From Nitrospirales bacterium (GTDB lineage Bacteria; Nitrospirota; Nitrospiria; Nitrospirales; UBA8639), in assembly GCA_031315915.1 (NCBI GenBank), contig JALDRK010000013.1, positions 1 through 64,000 on the forward strand: 64,000 nucleotides of DNA, given 5' to 3'. Below are positions 42,104 to 51,124 of the stretch, piece by piece. The stretch's first letter is position 1. Every line of letters starts with the position of its first letter. The notes beneath the pieces are model-generated. The model had not been told where the DNA came from and did not search any database. It saw only the letters and a list, made by a program, of their open reading frames with translations. The translations under genes were made by a program, and so were the position numbers.

Positions 42104-45079
42104 ATGATGACTAAAGGGTTGAAGATTTTCTTGATGATGGCGACAGGCTTTTTTGTTCTGTATGCCGTTGTGGGATTCTGGGGTATACCCTGGGCGATTA
42201 CCAACCAATTGCCTCCCAAGCTATCCGAGCAACTTAGTCGTTCCGTGACTATTCAGGAGGCGCGATTCAATCCTTTTGTCTTCACGCTCCAGATAAAGGG
42301 ATTCGATATTGAGGAAAAGGATGGTTCTCCGTTGGTGGGGTTTGATGAGCTGTACATAGATTTCGAGATCATGGCTTCCCTGGTCAAACGGGCATATGAC
42401 TTTTCGCACATCCGTTTGGGGCTTCCGTATGGGTTGGCGATCGTTCGTCCTGACGGAGTCTTGAATTTGGCCGACCTACAACCGTCTTCTGACCCTCAAG
42501 CGGAAAAAACTGTTTCTGAAGCACCGCAGGCTCCCCCAGAGGAAGGTGATGGTCTGCCGCCTGTCTTTATCGAACAGCTATCGATTCAGCAAGGGATGGT
42601 GGAGTTTCAGGATATTTCACGCCCCACGCCTTTTGTGGCGCATGTCGTTCCCATTAACATTACTCTCGAGAATTTTAGCACCCAAAAAGGCAAGGAAAAT
42701 CCTTATTCCTTATCTGCGGAATTGAGCCATGGCGAAAAGATCATGTGGGAAGGTTCTGTAGTGTTGGAGCCCCTCCAATCACAGGGAAGCGTTGCTTTGG
42801 AAAACATCCAATTGCCCGATCTTTGGGCCTATCTGCAGGATCAATTCCGCTTTGACATTTCTCAGGGATCGGCCACGCTGAACGGTCGGTATGAAGTGTC
42901 TACCGTGCACGAGGGTGTGGCGGTGCGGGTCAATCAGGGAAACTTGACCGTAAAAGACCTGCAGGTTCGGGAAAGGGATGCGGCCAACCCGGTCATTTCT
43001 ATTCCGCGTTTTGCGGTGAAGGATGTTGAAGTCGATGTGGCGAAGCACAACGTTCGCATTCCTTCGATTGAAGCCCAGGATGCCCGATTTACAGCCTGGA
43101 TCGAACCGGATGGAGTGGTGAACTACCAACCGTTGTTTACTCCGACAGAAGTGAAGGAGGCGGCAGATCCCGAACCCGTTTCCCCCGATGCTGAGACTTC
43201 CCAGGCCTGGAATATCGTTATCCAGGATCTGGCACTGGACAATTTTGCGGTGGATTTCGAGGATCGACAGCCCGAAGTGCCGGTCAAACTTCTTTTAGAG
43301 GCCCTTCATTTTCATACGTCCGATGTCGATCTGGCTTTTCCCAAACCGTTGCCGATTGATTTGGCTTTTCAGTTCAATCAAACCGGCAAAGCCCAGTTCC
43401 AGGGCAATGTCGGACTGAACCCATTGGTGGTTGACCTGGATCTCTCTCTTTCGGACATCGCACTTCAACCTTTCCAACCCTATGTCGAGCCGTTTGTTCA
43501 ATTTACTCTGGGCAGTGGGGCATTGGGCCTTCAAGGTCATACGCATTTTCAAAAAGCGTCTTCCCATGAGCCACTGGTCATCTTTCAGGGGCAGATGGGG
43601 GTGAACGGTCTGGCCCTTGAGGATCCCACTCAAGCGGCCTCATTTTTGAAATGGGACAACTTCACGTTGAAAAAGTTTGATCTTCAGGTGGAACCTACGG
43701 CGTTGAGCATCGAGGAAGTAGCCCTGGTGAATCCTACCGTGGTTCTGTCTATCGATACGGATGGCGGGATGAATATGAAACGGTTATTTGTCCCGCCAGG
43801 ATCGGTTTCGCAAGAAGAGGACTCCACGAACGAACCGGCGTCCGAAACGAAATCCTCTGAGAAGGTATCGACACCGGTCAAAATCGGTTCTATCAATATT
43901 AACAATCTTTTGGCGCGGTTTGCCGATGCCTCAGTCTCCCCCAATGTGGTGACCCAGATCGAAGGGCTGACGGGTACGATCAAAGGTCTATCATCCGACC
44001 AATTGGCGAAGGCCGATGTCAAACTCGAAGGGACGGTGGATCGCCATGCTCCCTTTCGCATTGAAGGGCAAATCAATCCATTGAGCGAGGATGCTTATAC
44101 GGATGTGATCATTGGACTGACAAATTTCGGTCTTCCGACTGTCTCACCCTATTCCGCCACATATACGGGTTATCCAATCAATAAAGGAAAACTGTCTTTG
44201 GATCTGGGATATAAAATTTCTGAAAAGACATTGGTCGGAGAAAATAAAGTATTGATCGATCAAATCACGATGGGAGAAAAGATCGAAAGTCCGAATGCCA
44301 CGTCGTTGCCGATTCCTTTGGCCTTGGCCTTGTTGAAGGATCGGAAAGGGCAAATCGATATTGATTTACCTGTTCGAGGAAATTTGGACGACCCGGATTT
44401 CAGTTATGGAGGGGTGATCTGGAATGCCTTGGCAAATCTCCTGACGAAAATTGCGACTTCCCCTTTTGCGATGCTGGGAGGATTGATGGGGGAGGGTGGA
44501 GATGATCTGCAGTTTGTGGCTTTTTCGGCGGGTCAGGAAACATTGCTTTCCTCCGAACAGGAAAAGCTCACAGCTCTGGGTAAAGCTCTTGGGGATCGGC
44601 CGGGGTTGCGTTTGGACATTACCGGAGCCGCTGATCCACAAACCGATCGACCGGCTTTAGCCTGGGCACAATTACGTAAGCAGTTACAAAAGAGAAAATT
44701 TATTCAAAACCCCTCAGCCGGACAAAAAGTGGTCATCGTCGAAAATATCGAATTAACCCAGGAAGAAGAAGCCCGATTGATTTTGGAAATGTACACTGAA
44801 AAATTTGGCCCATTGCCTCAGGCAGGTTCCTCCTCGCCGGATGGGAAGCCGGCTGTCACGCCCACCCCGGAAGAGTTGAAAGCCAAGCTTCTCGACTCAA
44901 TGCAGGTTGAAGAAGCGCAAATTCGTCTGCTCGCTCAACAACGAGCACAACATATTCATGACTACCTGATTCAAGAAACCCAGGTCTCTGGTGACCGGAT
45001 ATTTTTAGTTGAGTCCAATTTAAGTCCCGTTACGGAAGGGGAAATGGTTCGGAGTCCTTTGACCCTGGCTGCGAATTGA
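42104..45079 (+). CDS. Large DUF748/AsmA-like envelope protein
   Basis: A 991-residue protein with one N-terminal membrane anchor (IFLMMATGFFVLYAVVGFWGIP) and a long periplasmic part. Family blocks are LSRSVTIQEARFNPFVFTL, several repeated beta-rich segments of the form FVDFEDRQPEVPV, and a C-terminal LPIPLALALLKDRKGQIDIDLPV that marks DUF748. Such proteins resemble AsmA and TamB, thought to bridge the periplasm and move or guide lipids. The C-terminal 200 residues hold SSEQEKLTALGKALGDRP, resembling an OmpA-like fold. It stands upstream of a DUF1295 membrane enzyme. Confidence 0.85.
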   Translation: MMTKGLKIFLMMATGFFVLYAVVGFWGIPWAITNQLPPKLSEQLSRSVTIQEARFNPFVFTLQIKGFDIEEKDGSPLVGFDELYIDFEIMASLVKRAYDFSHIRLGLPYGLAIVRPDGVLNLADLQPSSDPQAEKTVSEAPQAPPEEGDGLPPVFIEQLSIQQGMVEFQDISRPTPFVAHVVPINITLENFSTQKGKENPYSLSAELSHGEKIMWEGSVVLEPLQSQGSVALENIQLPDLWAYLQDQFRFDISQGSATLNGRYEVSTVHEGVAVRVNQGNLTVKDLQVRERDAANPVISIPRFAVKDVEVDVAKHNVRIPSIEAQDARFTAWIEPDGVVNYQPLFTPTEVKEAADPEPVSPDAETSQAWNIVIQDLALDNFAVDFEDRQPEVPVKLLLEALHFHTSDVDLAFPKPLPIDLAFQFNQTGKAQFQGNVGLNPLVVDLDLSLSDIALQPFQPYVEPFVQFTLGSGALGLQGHTHFQKASSHEPLVIFQGQMGVNGLALEDPTQAASFLKWDNFTLKKFDLQVEPTALSIEEVALVNPTVVLSIDTDGGMNMKRLFVPPGSVSQEEDSTNEPASETKSSEKVSTPVKIGSININNLLARFADASVSPNVVTQIEGLTGTIKGLSSDQLAKADVKLEGTVDRHAPFRIEGQINPLSEDAYTDVIIGLTNFGLPTVSPYSATYTGYPINKGKLSLDLGYKISEKTLVGENKVLIDQITMGEKIESPNATSLPIPLALALLKDRKGQIDIDLPVRGNLDDPDFSYGGVIWNALANLLTKIATSPFAMLGGLMGEGGDDLQFVAFSAGQETLLSSEQEKLTALGKALGDRPGLRLDITGAADPQTDRPALAWAQLRKQLQKRKFIQNPSAGQKVVIVENIELTQEEEARLILEMYTEKFGPLPQAGSSSPDGKPAVTPTPEELKAKLLDSMQVEEAQIRLLAQQRAQHIHDYLIQETQVSGDRIFLVESNLSPVTEGEMVRSPLTLAAN

Positions 45080-45134
45080 TGGGCTCTCCGGTTTTCCCAT
45101 TTTTGAATAATCTCTCCGTTCTTTCTGTCCGACG

Positions 45135-45944
45135 ATGGCTCCTTTCCCCTGGTATCTTCTCACGCTCCCCTATTTTGATCTGCTTCTAGTTGGTCTCTCA
45201 GTCCTTATGGGTGTGTTATGGTTGCTTCATCTGCGAGTGAAGAATGCCTCTCTTGCCGATGCGGGATTTTGTTTGGGATTGGTATGGATAATCGCGGTGT
45301 GTGGATTGATGGGAGAAGGGCATTTCTGGCGACGAATTCTGGTGGTCGGCATGGGGAGTGTGTATGCCTTCAGGTTGGGCTGGCATGTGATGAGGAATCG
45401 GGTATGGAGGAAAGTCGAGGACCCACGGTATGAATGGCTTCGATCATGGTTAGGCCAATGGGAACCGGTTGGTTTCTTGGGATACTTCGTGCTCCAGATT
45501 CCCGGGTGCGTGTTCTTTGGAGCTCTTTTGTGTTGGGTCATGGCTCATCCTCAGGAGGCCGTCAGGGGATGGGATCTGCTGGCCATTTCAATTTTTTTGC
45601 TAGCCATCGCGGGAGAGACTGTAGCAGATCGTCAGCTTGAACGCTTCCGGGCAGATTCGGAAAATCGGGGGAAGGTCTTGAGAGAAGGGTTATGGCGATA
45701 TTCACGTCATCCCAATTATTTTTTTGAATTCCTGCATTGGTGTGCCTATGTTCCCTTGGCGGTTGGGTTGTCCTGGGCCGGTTTGGCTCCTGTGTGGCCG
45801 TTGTTGATGCTGGTGTTTTTATTGTGGATCACGGGGGTGCCTTTGGCGGAAGTTCAGGCTCTCAAGACCAGGGGGAAAGCCTATCGCGCGTATCAACGCA
45901 CCACCAACCGGCTATTTCCCTGGATGCCGCGACGGAATTCATGA
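45135..45944 (+). CDS. DUF1295 membrane protein (steroid reductase/ICMT-like)
   Basis: A 269-residue integral membrane protein with about six TM helices. The C-terminal motif GLWRYSRHPNYFFE is the cofactor-binding signature of the DUF1295 family, related to 3-oxo-5-alpha-steroid dehydrogenases and isoprenylcysteine methyltransferases. The substrate is probably a lipid. It starts 55 bases after the DUF748 gene and could be co-transcribed with it. Confidence 0.88.
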   Translation: MAPFPWYLLTLPYFDLLLVGLSVLMGVLWLLHLRVKNASLADAGFCLGLVWIIAVCGLMGEGHFWRRILVVGMGSVYAFRLGWHVMRNRVWRKVEDPRYEWLRSWLGQWEPVGFLGYFVLQIPGCVFFGALLCWVMAHPQEAVRGWDLLAISIFLLAIAGETVADRQLERFRADSENRGKVLREGLWRYSRHPNYFFEFLHWCAYVPLAVGLSWAGLAPVWPLLMLVFLLWITGVPLAEVQALKTRGKAYRAYQRTTNRLFPWMPRRNS

Positions 45945-45961
45945 TAATCGGGAGGGAATGT

Positions 45962-46381
45962 ATGGTGCGGGAAATTCATCCCGGCTTGAGCCGGAACAGA
46001 CGCAAAAGAGGTGGATTGCTCCTTTTGCCAAGTCTTCTGGTCTTGATCGGTCTGATAGGCGGATGTGCGTTTGTGCGAGGAGAGGTCGGTGAGGCGTTCT
46101 CCGAGGACCGGCTGCAGATCATTGAGAGAGACAAAACGAACAGACAGGAAGTGGCCCGACAATTCGGAGCACCCGATGAAATAGTGCAGGCCAACGGCCA
46201 TGAAATTTTTCATTACCGTCGCTATGACAGCAAGTTGGGGTGGTTGCTCTTTCTGTCCCGCTTAAATATTGGCAGCGATCATCTCTGGGTATTTTTTGAC
46301 CAACAGGGAATCGTGGATGAGATGGTGTTCGGCAATCGGACAAAAAATGTGGAATTTCAGATCTGGCCTTTCGAGGAGTAA
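45962..46381 (+). CDS. Lipoprotein of SmpA/OmlA-like fold
   Basis: The start is ATG 45962, with GGGAGGG 5 bases upstream. The N-terminus is basic, then hydrophobic, with lipobox LIGGCAF. The mature domain (DKTNRQEVARQFGAPDEIVQANGHEIFHYRRYD) shows the motif of the SmpA/OmlA (BamE-like) fold, in which a helix precedes a three-stranded sheet. It ends with FQIWPFEE. The next gene is a shorter relative with the same REVA-LGAPDEI core and the same WPF end, so the pair is a tandem duplication. Confidence 0.8.
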   Translation: MVREIHPGLSRNRRKRGGLLLLPSLLVLIGLIGGCAFVRGEVGEAFSEDRLQIIERDKTNRQEVARQFGAPDEIVQANGHEIFHYRRYDSKLGWLLFLSRLNIGSDHLWVFFDQQGIVDEMVFGNRTKNVEFQIWPFEE

Positions 46382-46387
46382 AACGCC

Positions 46388-46806
46388 ATGATCGGAGTGA
46401 CAGGGAAAATCGGTATACTGGGAGTGCTGGTCACTTTGATCCTCTATGGATGTGACTTTCGTCGTGTGGTGGTCAATGATCCGCTAATTACCGATTCGCT
46501 CGATGAATTGGTCCCTGGGAAAAGCACGGTTCGGGACGTGGCGCAGAAGTTAGGGGCACCGGATGAGATAGAGGAGGGAATGAACGGAATGGTTTTTCGC
46601 TATCGATATGCAGAAACAAGTCGATGCGGGTGAATTTCGGATGGATTGTCCGCATGTTTTTTCCTGTTGCTCCGTCCATGAATCTGGGACGGGGGGAAGG
46701 AGTCACGTATATTCTACACGTGGCCATGCGTCCGGATTTGACGTTCGATCACTTGGTTATTCAATCGCCCTCTGATACTCCACATTTCGGATTCTGGCCA
46801 TTTTAA
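46388..46806 (+). pseudogene. Second SmpA-like lipoprotein, apparently frameshifted
   Basis: The first frame (46388-46633) encodes a lipoprotein signal with lipobox ILYGCDF, then STVRDVAQKLGAPDEIEEG, and ends at TGA 46631-46633 right after RYRYAETS. A second frame, 46624-46806, continues with FGWIVRMFFP and ends in FGFWPF, which matches the tail of the upstream paralogue (WPF). A -1 or +2 change around 46615-46633 would join them into one about 137-residue protein. Either a frameshift mutation, a sequencing error, or two coupled short genes. The first is favoured. Confidence 0.65.
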
Positions 46807-46877
46807 GAATCGAACACAGGGAAGTCAGGGGCCGGGGTTCCGCTTCCACGTGGGAAAGGAAGAAGTCGGAATTTTGA

Positions 46878-48143
46878 TCACTGAAGAGGCGCGGCCTGTT
46901 CCAGTCGGCGTAAACGGGGGATGAGCAACAACCCAGGTAGGGCGATCAATGTACACACCAGAAAAAACCCTTCCCAGCCCATCCAGGTGGCCAGGAGGCC
47001 CGTCGTCGAACCCGCAAACACTCGCGGAATACCCATAAAGCTGGTCAATAAAGCATATTGCGTGGCAGTAAACCGTTTATTCGTCAGACTGGCCATAAAT
47101 GCGACAAATGCGGTTTGCCCTAACCCGCTTGAAATCGTTTCAAAGGCAATGACTCCGGTTAGGGTCGGGAGATGATTGCCCACGAAAGCCAGGAGGGCAA
47201 ATCCGGCGGTTGAGATCATTTGTAAGAAACCGAACATCCAAAGCGAGGAGACGATTCCCCATCGATAGACCACCAACCCGCCTATCAATCCTCCACCAAT
47301 GAGTGCCACCATCCCGAATACCTTGACGATCACGGCATAATCCGTCTTGGACACACCGATATCGACCATAAATGGCGAAAGCATTTCAGAAGCCATACTG
47401 TCACCAACCTTATACAATAGGATAAAAATCAGAATGGTCATGGCACCGGGACGTTGAAAAAAATCCAGAAACGGGCCCAGGATGGCCTCATGCCAGGTTT
47501 GTGGCGGAGGAGCCGCGAGCGCGGGCTCAGGAGCGAACCAGGTAGTCAGGATGCCAATGCTCATGAGCAGGCCCATCACCAGGTACACACTGTTCCAGGA
47601 AAAATTATCCTGATCGGCCAGGAAGAGGGCCAACGCTCCGGCCGCCAACATTCCCATTCGATAGCCGTAAATAAACATCGAGGATCCGATGCCCAATTCT
47701 TCATCCTGAAGGGATTCACGACGATAGGCATCCAACACAATGTCCTGGCTGGCGCTAAAAAACGAAATCAACAGGGATAGCGAAGCGATGACCATGAGAT
47801 GGTTTGTTGGATTGGTCAACGACAGGGACGCAATGGACACCAAAAGGAGGCATTGGGTAATCAGCATCCATCCCCTTCGTCGTCCGCCCAAGGAGGGTAT
47901 CAGCCGGTCCATCACCGGTGCCCACACAAACTTCAGAGTGTAGGGAAGACCAACAAGTCCAAAGACACCGATGGTCGTGAGATCCAGACCCTCCTCCCGC
48001 ATCCAGAATTTCAACGTTGAGCCGGTGAGGAGAAGAGGAAGCCCGGAAGAAAAACCGGTCAGAAGCATCACCAGCATTTTTGGGCTCATGAGCAGAGCCA
48101 GAAAATTTCCCAACCAATGGCCGGACCGGGTTTGAGTGGGCAT
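46878..48143 (-). CDS. ampG: AmpG-like major facilitator transporter
   Basis: A 421-residue protein with 12 TM helices. It has the AmpG-type MFS pattern: MLLTGFSSGLPLLLTGSTLKFWMREEGLDLTTIG, then GLPYTLKFVWAPVMDR and SASQDIVLDAYRRE (abridged). AmpG imports anhydro-muropeptides for wall recycling; it is also the beta-lactamase inducer permease. The family also includes transporters for acetyl-CoA-like substrates, so the substrate is inferred. Confidence 0.88.
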   Translation of the reverse strand: MPTQTRSGHWLGNFLALLMSPKMLVMLLTGFSSGLPLLLTGSTLKFWMREEGLDLTTIGVFGLVGLPYTLKFVWAPVMDRLIPSLGGRRRGWMLITQCLLLVSIASLSLTNPTNHLMVIASLSLLISFFSASQDIVLDAYRRESLQDEELGIGSSMFIYGYRMGMLAAGALALFLADQDNFSWNSVYLVMGLLMSIGILTTWFAPEPALAAPPPQTWHEAILGPFLDFFQRPGAMTILIFILLYKVGDSMASEMLSPFMVDIGVSKTDYAVIVKVFGMVALIGGGLIGGLVVYRWGIVSSLWMFGFLQMISTAGFALLAFVGNHLPTLTGVIAFETISSGLGQTAFVAFMASLTNKRFTATQYALLTSFMGIPRVFAGSTTGLLATWMGWEGFFLVCTLIALPGLLLIPRLRRLEQAAPLQ

Positions 48144-48247
48144 AGCTAAGACCTTATCAAAGAAACGATCTTAGGTCTTGTGAAGGGGAAAAGGGCAGAT
48201 CGGAAAAAATCAGGGAAAGAACAGGCGAAAAAAACGGTCAGGTCTTG

Positions 48248-48808
48248 TTAATTCATGGAAGGATCGGGTGGCATGTCAGAATAAATGCTGTATTCTTCAC
48301 CGAATTGCCGAATCACGTCGGTCCATAGTTGGGTCGCGTTGGGTTTGAAGACCAGTTCAGGAACGGCAGGCATGGTCAGCCATGATCCGGTTTCCATTTC
48401 ATTTTCCAACTGACCGGGAGCCCATCCCGAATAGCCCATAAAGGCACGGAACGTTTCCTGTCTCGGTGGACTTTCCAGAATCCGTTCCAATGTTTCCATA
48501 TTGCCCCCAAGATAGACTCCATCAAGCACCGGATGAGTGCCCTCGACTTCCTGAGGCAGGCGATACAAGATGAGCAGACTGTTGGTCTGGACGGGACCCC
48601 CAGCGAATACCCGATGAGCCTGACCCTCAATTACGGGGACCTGTGGCAGGACTTCGGTGATATTCATTTCCGTTGGACGGTTGACCACGACCCCTAAAGC
48701 ACCTTCCGGACCATGCTCACACAGAAGAACCACCGTCTGTCGAAAATTGGGATCCCGTAACGCCGGTTTGGCAATGAGAAAAACACCTTTTGCTAAAGGA
48801 GTGTTCAT
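48248..48808 (-). CDS. YqgE/AlgH family protein
   Basis: A 186-residue protein. The motifs KGVFLIAKPALRDPNFRQTVVLLCEHGPEGALGVVVNRP (abridged) and GGPV, YLGGN and GYSGWAPGQLE identify the YqgE/AlgH (DUF179) family. Its function is unclear; in some species it affects alginate or RNA-related processes. It is cytosolic and stands alone. Confidence 0.9.
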   Translation of the reverse strand: MNTPLAKGVFLIAKPALRDPNFRQTVVLLCEHGPEGALGVVVNRPTEMNITEVLPQVPVIEGQAHRVFAGGPVQTNSLLILYRLPQEVEGTHPVLDGVYLGGNMETLERILESPPRQETFRAFMGYSGWAPGQLENEMETGSWLTMPAVPELVFKPNATQLWTDVIRQFGEEYSIYSDMPPDPSMN

Positions 48809-48974
48809 ACTTCAATCCTAACCTGCGGATGACTATCCTTCAAGGGTGAGGAGAGGGTACTTGTGGTAGGGCGATGAAAGACCCACGAGAGTTGTGTACA
48901 AAACGATGCTCAAAGATCCCGCCTTTACAAGGAGAATGGAAGCGGGAAAAAGAATTCCTGGCCGGAATAGCTCA

Positions 48975-49247
48975 TCAAGTCCGATAATCTTTGAATTCGG
49001 TTTCAGCCCCGTCGAGTTTAAAAAACGTCCGCATTTGGTTTTTCAACGTCGCCCGGGCATTTTCGTCCCCCAAATTCAGGCGATACTCATTAATGACCAT
49101 AGTCTTGACCCCGCCGGGTTTATTCCACTCCTCCCAACAGGTTCCGCAGACGTTCTGCTTCACTTCCTCTTCCAACTTACCAAGAAATAAATTCTCGGTC
49201 ATGATTTCAGCATCGTTATCGCACTTGCGGCAGTGAATCTGAGGCAT
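48975..49247 (-). CDS. YggX-like Fe(II)-trafficking domain with added zinc ribbon
   Basis: A 90-residue protein. The middle and C-terminal parts (EEWNKPGGVKTMVINEYRLNLGDENARATLKNQM abridged) match YggX, an iron-trafficking and oxidative-damage protection protein. An N-terminal CxxC (Cys6/Cys9) and a second CxxC (Cys34/Cys37) are added, which could form a rubredoxin- or zinc-ribbon-like site. The usual YggX has only one Cys near its N-terminus. The first residues are MPQIHCRKCDNDA. Confidence 0.82.
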   Translation of the reverse strand: MPQIHCRKCDNDAEIMTENLFLGKLEEEVKQNVCGTCWEEWNKPGGVKTMVINEYRLNLGDENARATLKNQMRTFFKLDGAETEFKDYRT

Positions 49248-49399
49248 ATTTCGCTCTCCTTGTTCAACGTAAGTAGTCTACCGGCACATTCAAACGCAAG
49301 AAACTGATAAAATCCTACCATAGACTTTTAGAGCGGGGAAAGAATTCCCGGGAAAAATTCTTCGGAAGAATAATGCTGTAATCACAGGATTTCACAGAT

Positions 49400-50329
49400 A
49401 TGCTGATAGCCGGAATTGATATCGGAACCTTAACCTGTCGTTTATTGGTCGCTCACGTGGAACCTCCACATGTCTTTCGGGAGATGGATGCCGACCGCCG
49501 GATTCTACGGCTCGGTGAAGGCGTGGATTCTCAGAAAAAGCTGTCTGAAGCGGCGATGATGCGTGTCTTGGATGTCCTCAAGGAATGGAAAACCAAACTG
49601 GCTGCCTATCCGGTGGAAGCGGTGGTCATTGTGGCTACCAGTGCGGTCCGCGATGCGAGCAACCGGCGGGAATTTATCGAACGAGTCTCTGAATCTGTCG
49701 GGTGGCAGATAGAATTATTGTCGGGTGAAGAAGAAGCTCGGCGAACCCTCCTGGGTATTCGATTCGGATTGCCGCAGGATATCACGGAATTTTTGGCAGT
49801 GGATATTGGAGGTGGAAGCTCGGAGATTATTCGATTCGGGTGCGACCATTCTCAGGAAGATATCTCACTGGACCTTGGAGTCGTCCGGCTCACGGACCGG
49901 ATGCTGGCTCATGATCCCCCGACCGGACAAGAGCTGGCCGCTGCGGAAGAGGAAATTTTGGGACACCTTGAACAGGCTAAGCAACACTTGACTCAACCCT
50001 GGCCAAGGACATTGGTGGGAACGGCAGGGACCATTACGACATTGGCGGCCATGGACCAGGGGCTGACTCGTTATGTCTCAGCCAAGGTGCATAACTCTGT
50101 GCTGACTCTGGAGACCGTGCGTCGGTTGGAGGCCGATATGGTGAGCAAGGCAAGCGCTCAACGATTGGGTATGCCAGGCTTGGAGCCCGGACGAGAGCAG
50201 GTGATTGTGGCCGGAACACTCATCCTTCGAAAGACCATGGAACATTTCGGCTACGACCGGTGCCTCGTGAGCGACTACGGCCTGCGCGAGGGGGTGTTAG
50301 TGGATCTGGCAAATCGAAGAGCCGGGTAA
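49400..50329 (+). CDS. Ppx/GppA family phosphatase
   Basis: A 309-residue protein of the exopolyphosphatase/guanosine pentaphosphatase family, N-terminal two-domain form. Motifs: IAGIDIGTLTCRLLVA (phosphate loop), VVIVATSAVRDASN, LLSGEEEARRTLLGI, VDIGGGSSEII and GTAGTITTLAA. It hydrolyses polyphosphate or pppGpp; the short form makes the substrate uncertain. The phosphate-1, ATP-binding Gly loops are intact. Confidence 0.9.
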   Translation: MLIAGIDIGTLTCRLLVAHVEPPHVFREMDADRRILRLGEGVDSQKKLSEAAMMRVLDVLKEWKTKLAAYPVEAVVIVATSAVRDASNRREFIERVSESVGWQIELLSGEEEARRTLLGIRFGLPQDITEFLAVDIGGGSSEIIRFGCDHSQEDISLDLGVVRLTDRMLAHDPPTGQELAAAEEEILGHLEQAKQHLTQPWPRTLVGTAGTITTLAAMDQGLTRYVSAKVHNSVLTLETVRRLEADMVSKASAQRLGMPGLEPGREQVIVAGTLILRKTMEHFGYDRCLVSDYGLREGVLVDLANRRAG

Positions 50330-50475
50330 TTTGTTGTGTGGTTGCCGGACGAAAAAGCTGGCATTGAAAGGCGCAATTTCCCCTTAATAACATAACGAAG
50401 GTGCCCCGGTTCATTCAAAGAGCCCGGCATTTCTCATGCTGTTAGAGACCGATGAGTAGTGGTATGATCTGATCT

Positions 50476-50691
50476 ATGAATCCAACGAGGATTGATCGAT
50501 CCCGGTACAGGACTCGAAAAATTACGCTTGCGGAAGAAGGTTGCGAATCCGATCTGGGACATGTAACACCCAGTGAGCGGGTCGCCATGGTTTGGCCGCT
50601 AACCGTTCAAGCCTGGACCTTTAAAGATGGGCGGTGGGATGAATCGCGACTTCGTCGAAATGTTGTTCGCATTGAGCGAAACTGGAGCTGA
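50476..50691 (+). CDS. Small protein paired with a nucleotidyltransferase
   Basis: A 71-residue protein with the conserved block TPSERVAMVWPLTVQAWTFKDGRWDESRLRRNVVRI (abridged). I have seen this type of sequence next to nucleotidyltransferases; it may act as a cognate antitoxin or regulator. Its end overlaps the nucleotidyltransferase start by about 50-65 bases. Function unproven. Confidence 0.65.
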   Translation: MNPTRIDRSRYRTRKITLAEEGCESDLGHVTPSERVAMVWPLTVQAWTFKDGRWDESRLRRNVVRIERNWS

Positions 50692-51079
50692 CTTCTTAAT
50701 CGTTGGAGCCTATGCGGTGGCTGCTCATGGGCATCCGAGGGCAACAGGTGATCTGGATATTTGGATTCGTCCGAGTCCCGAAAATGCCGAACGAGTATTT
50801 CAGGCCTTACAAGCGTTTGGTGCTCCCGTTTCCAATCTTTCCCGAGAAGATCTTCAGCATCCCGACACCGTTTTTCAGATCGGTGTTGCACCGTTTCGAA
50901 TCGATATTCTCACTTCCATAACAGGGGTAAACTTCGACCAGGCCTGGCAAAATAAAATGACCATTACCATTGAAGATCGCCTCGTGTCCTGCATTGGTCG
51001 AGATGAACTTCTTCTGAATAAGAAATCCACGGCTAGGCCTAAGGATCTTGCCGATATAGATGCGCTAGAGCGTCTATAG
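50627..51079 (+). CDS. Minimal nucleotidyltransferase (MNT/DUF6036-like)
   Basis: A 150-residue protein with the nucleotidyltransferase pattern IVGAYAVAAHGHPRATGDLDIWI (abridged) in the first third, giving the two metal-binding Asp residues (42 and 44). The ATG at 50639 with GGTGGG upstream is an alternative start. The rest (FQIGVAPFRIDILTSI, ARPKDLADIDAL) fits the DUF6036/AbiEii-like branch. Such proteins act in TA systems, adding nucleotides to tRNA or proteins. Overlaps the small partner gene. Confidence 0.8.
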   Translation: MGGGMNRDFVEMLFALSETGADFLIVGAYAVAAHGHPRATGDLDIWIRPSPENAERVFQALQAFGAPVSNLSREDLQHPDTVFQIGVAPFRIDILTSITGVNFDQAWQNKMTITIEDRLVSCIGRDELLLNKKSTARPKDLADIDALERL

Positions 51080-51124
51080 GCAACGTTGAAACTAGCCCAA
51101 GACTTTCTGCGTGCGACTACAGCT

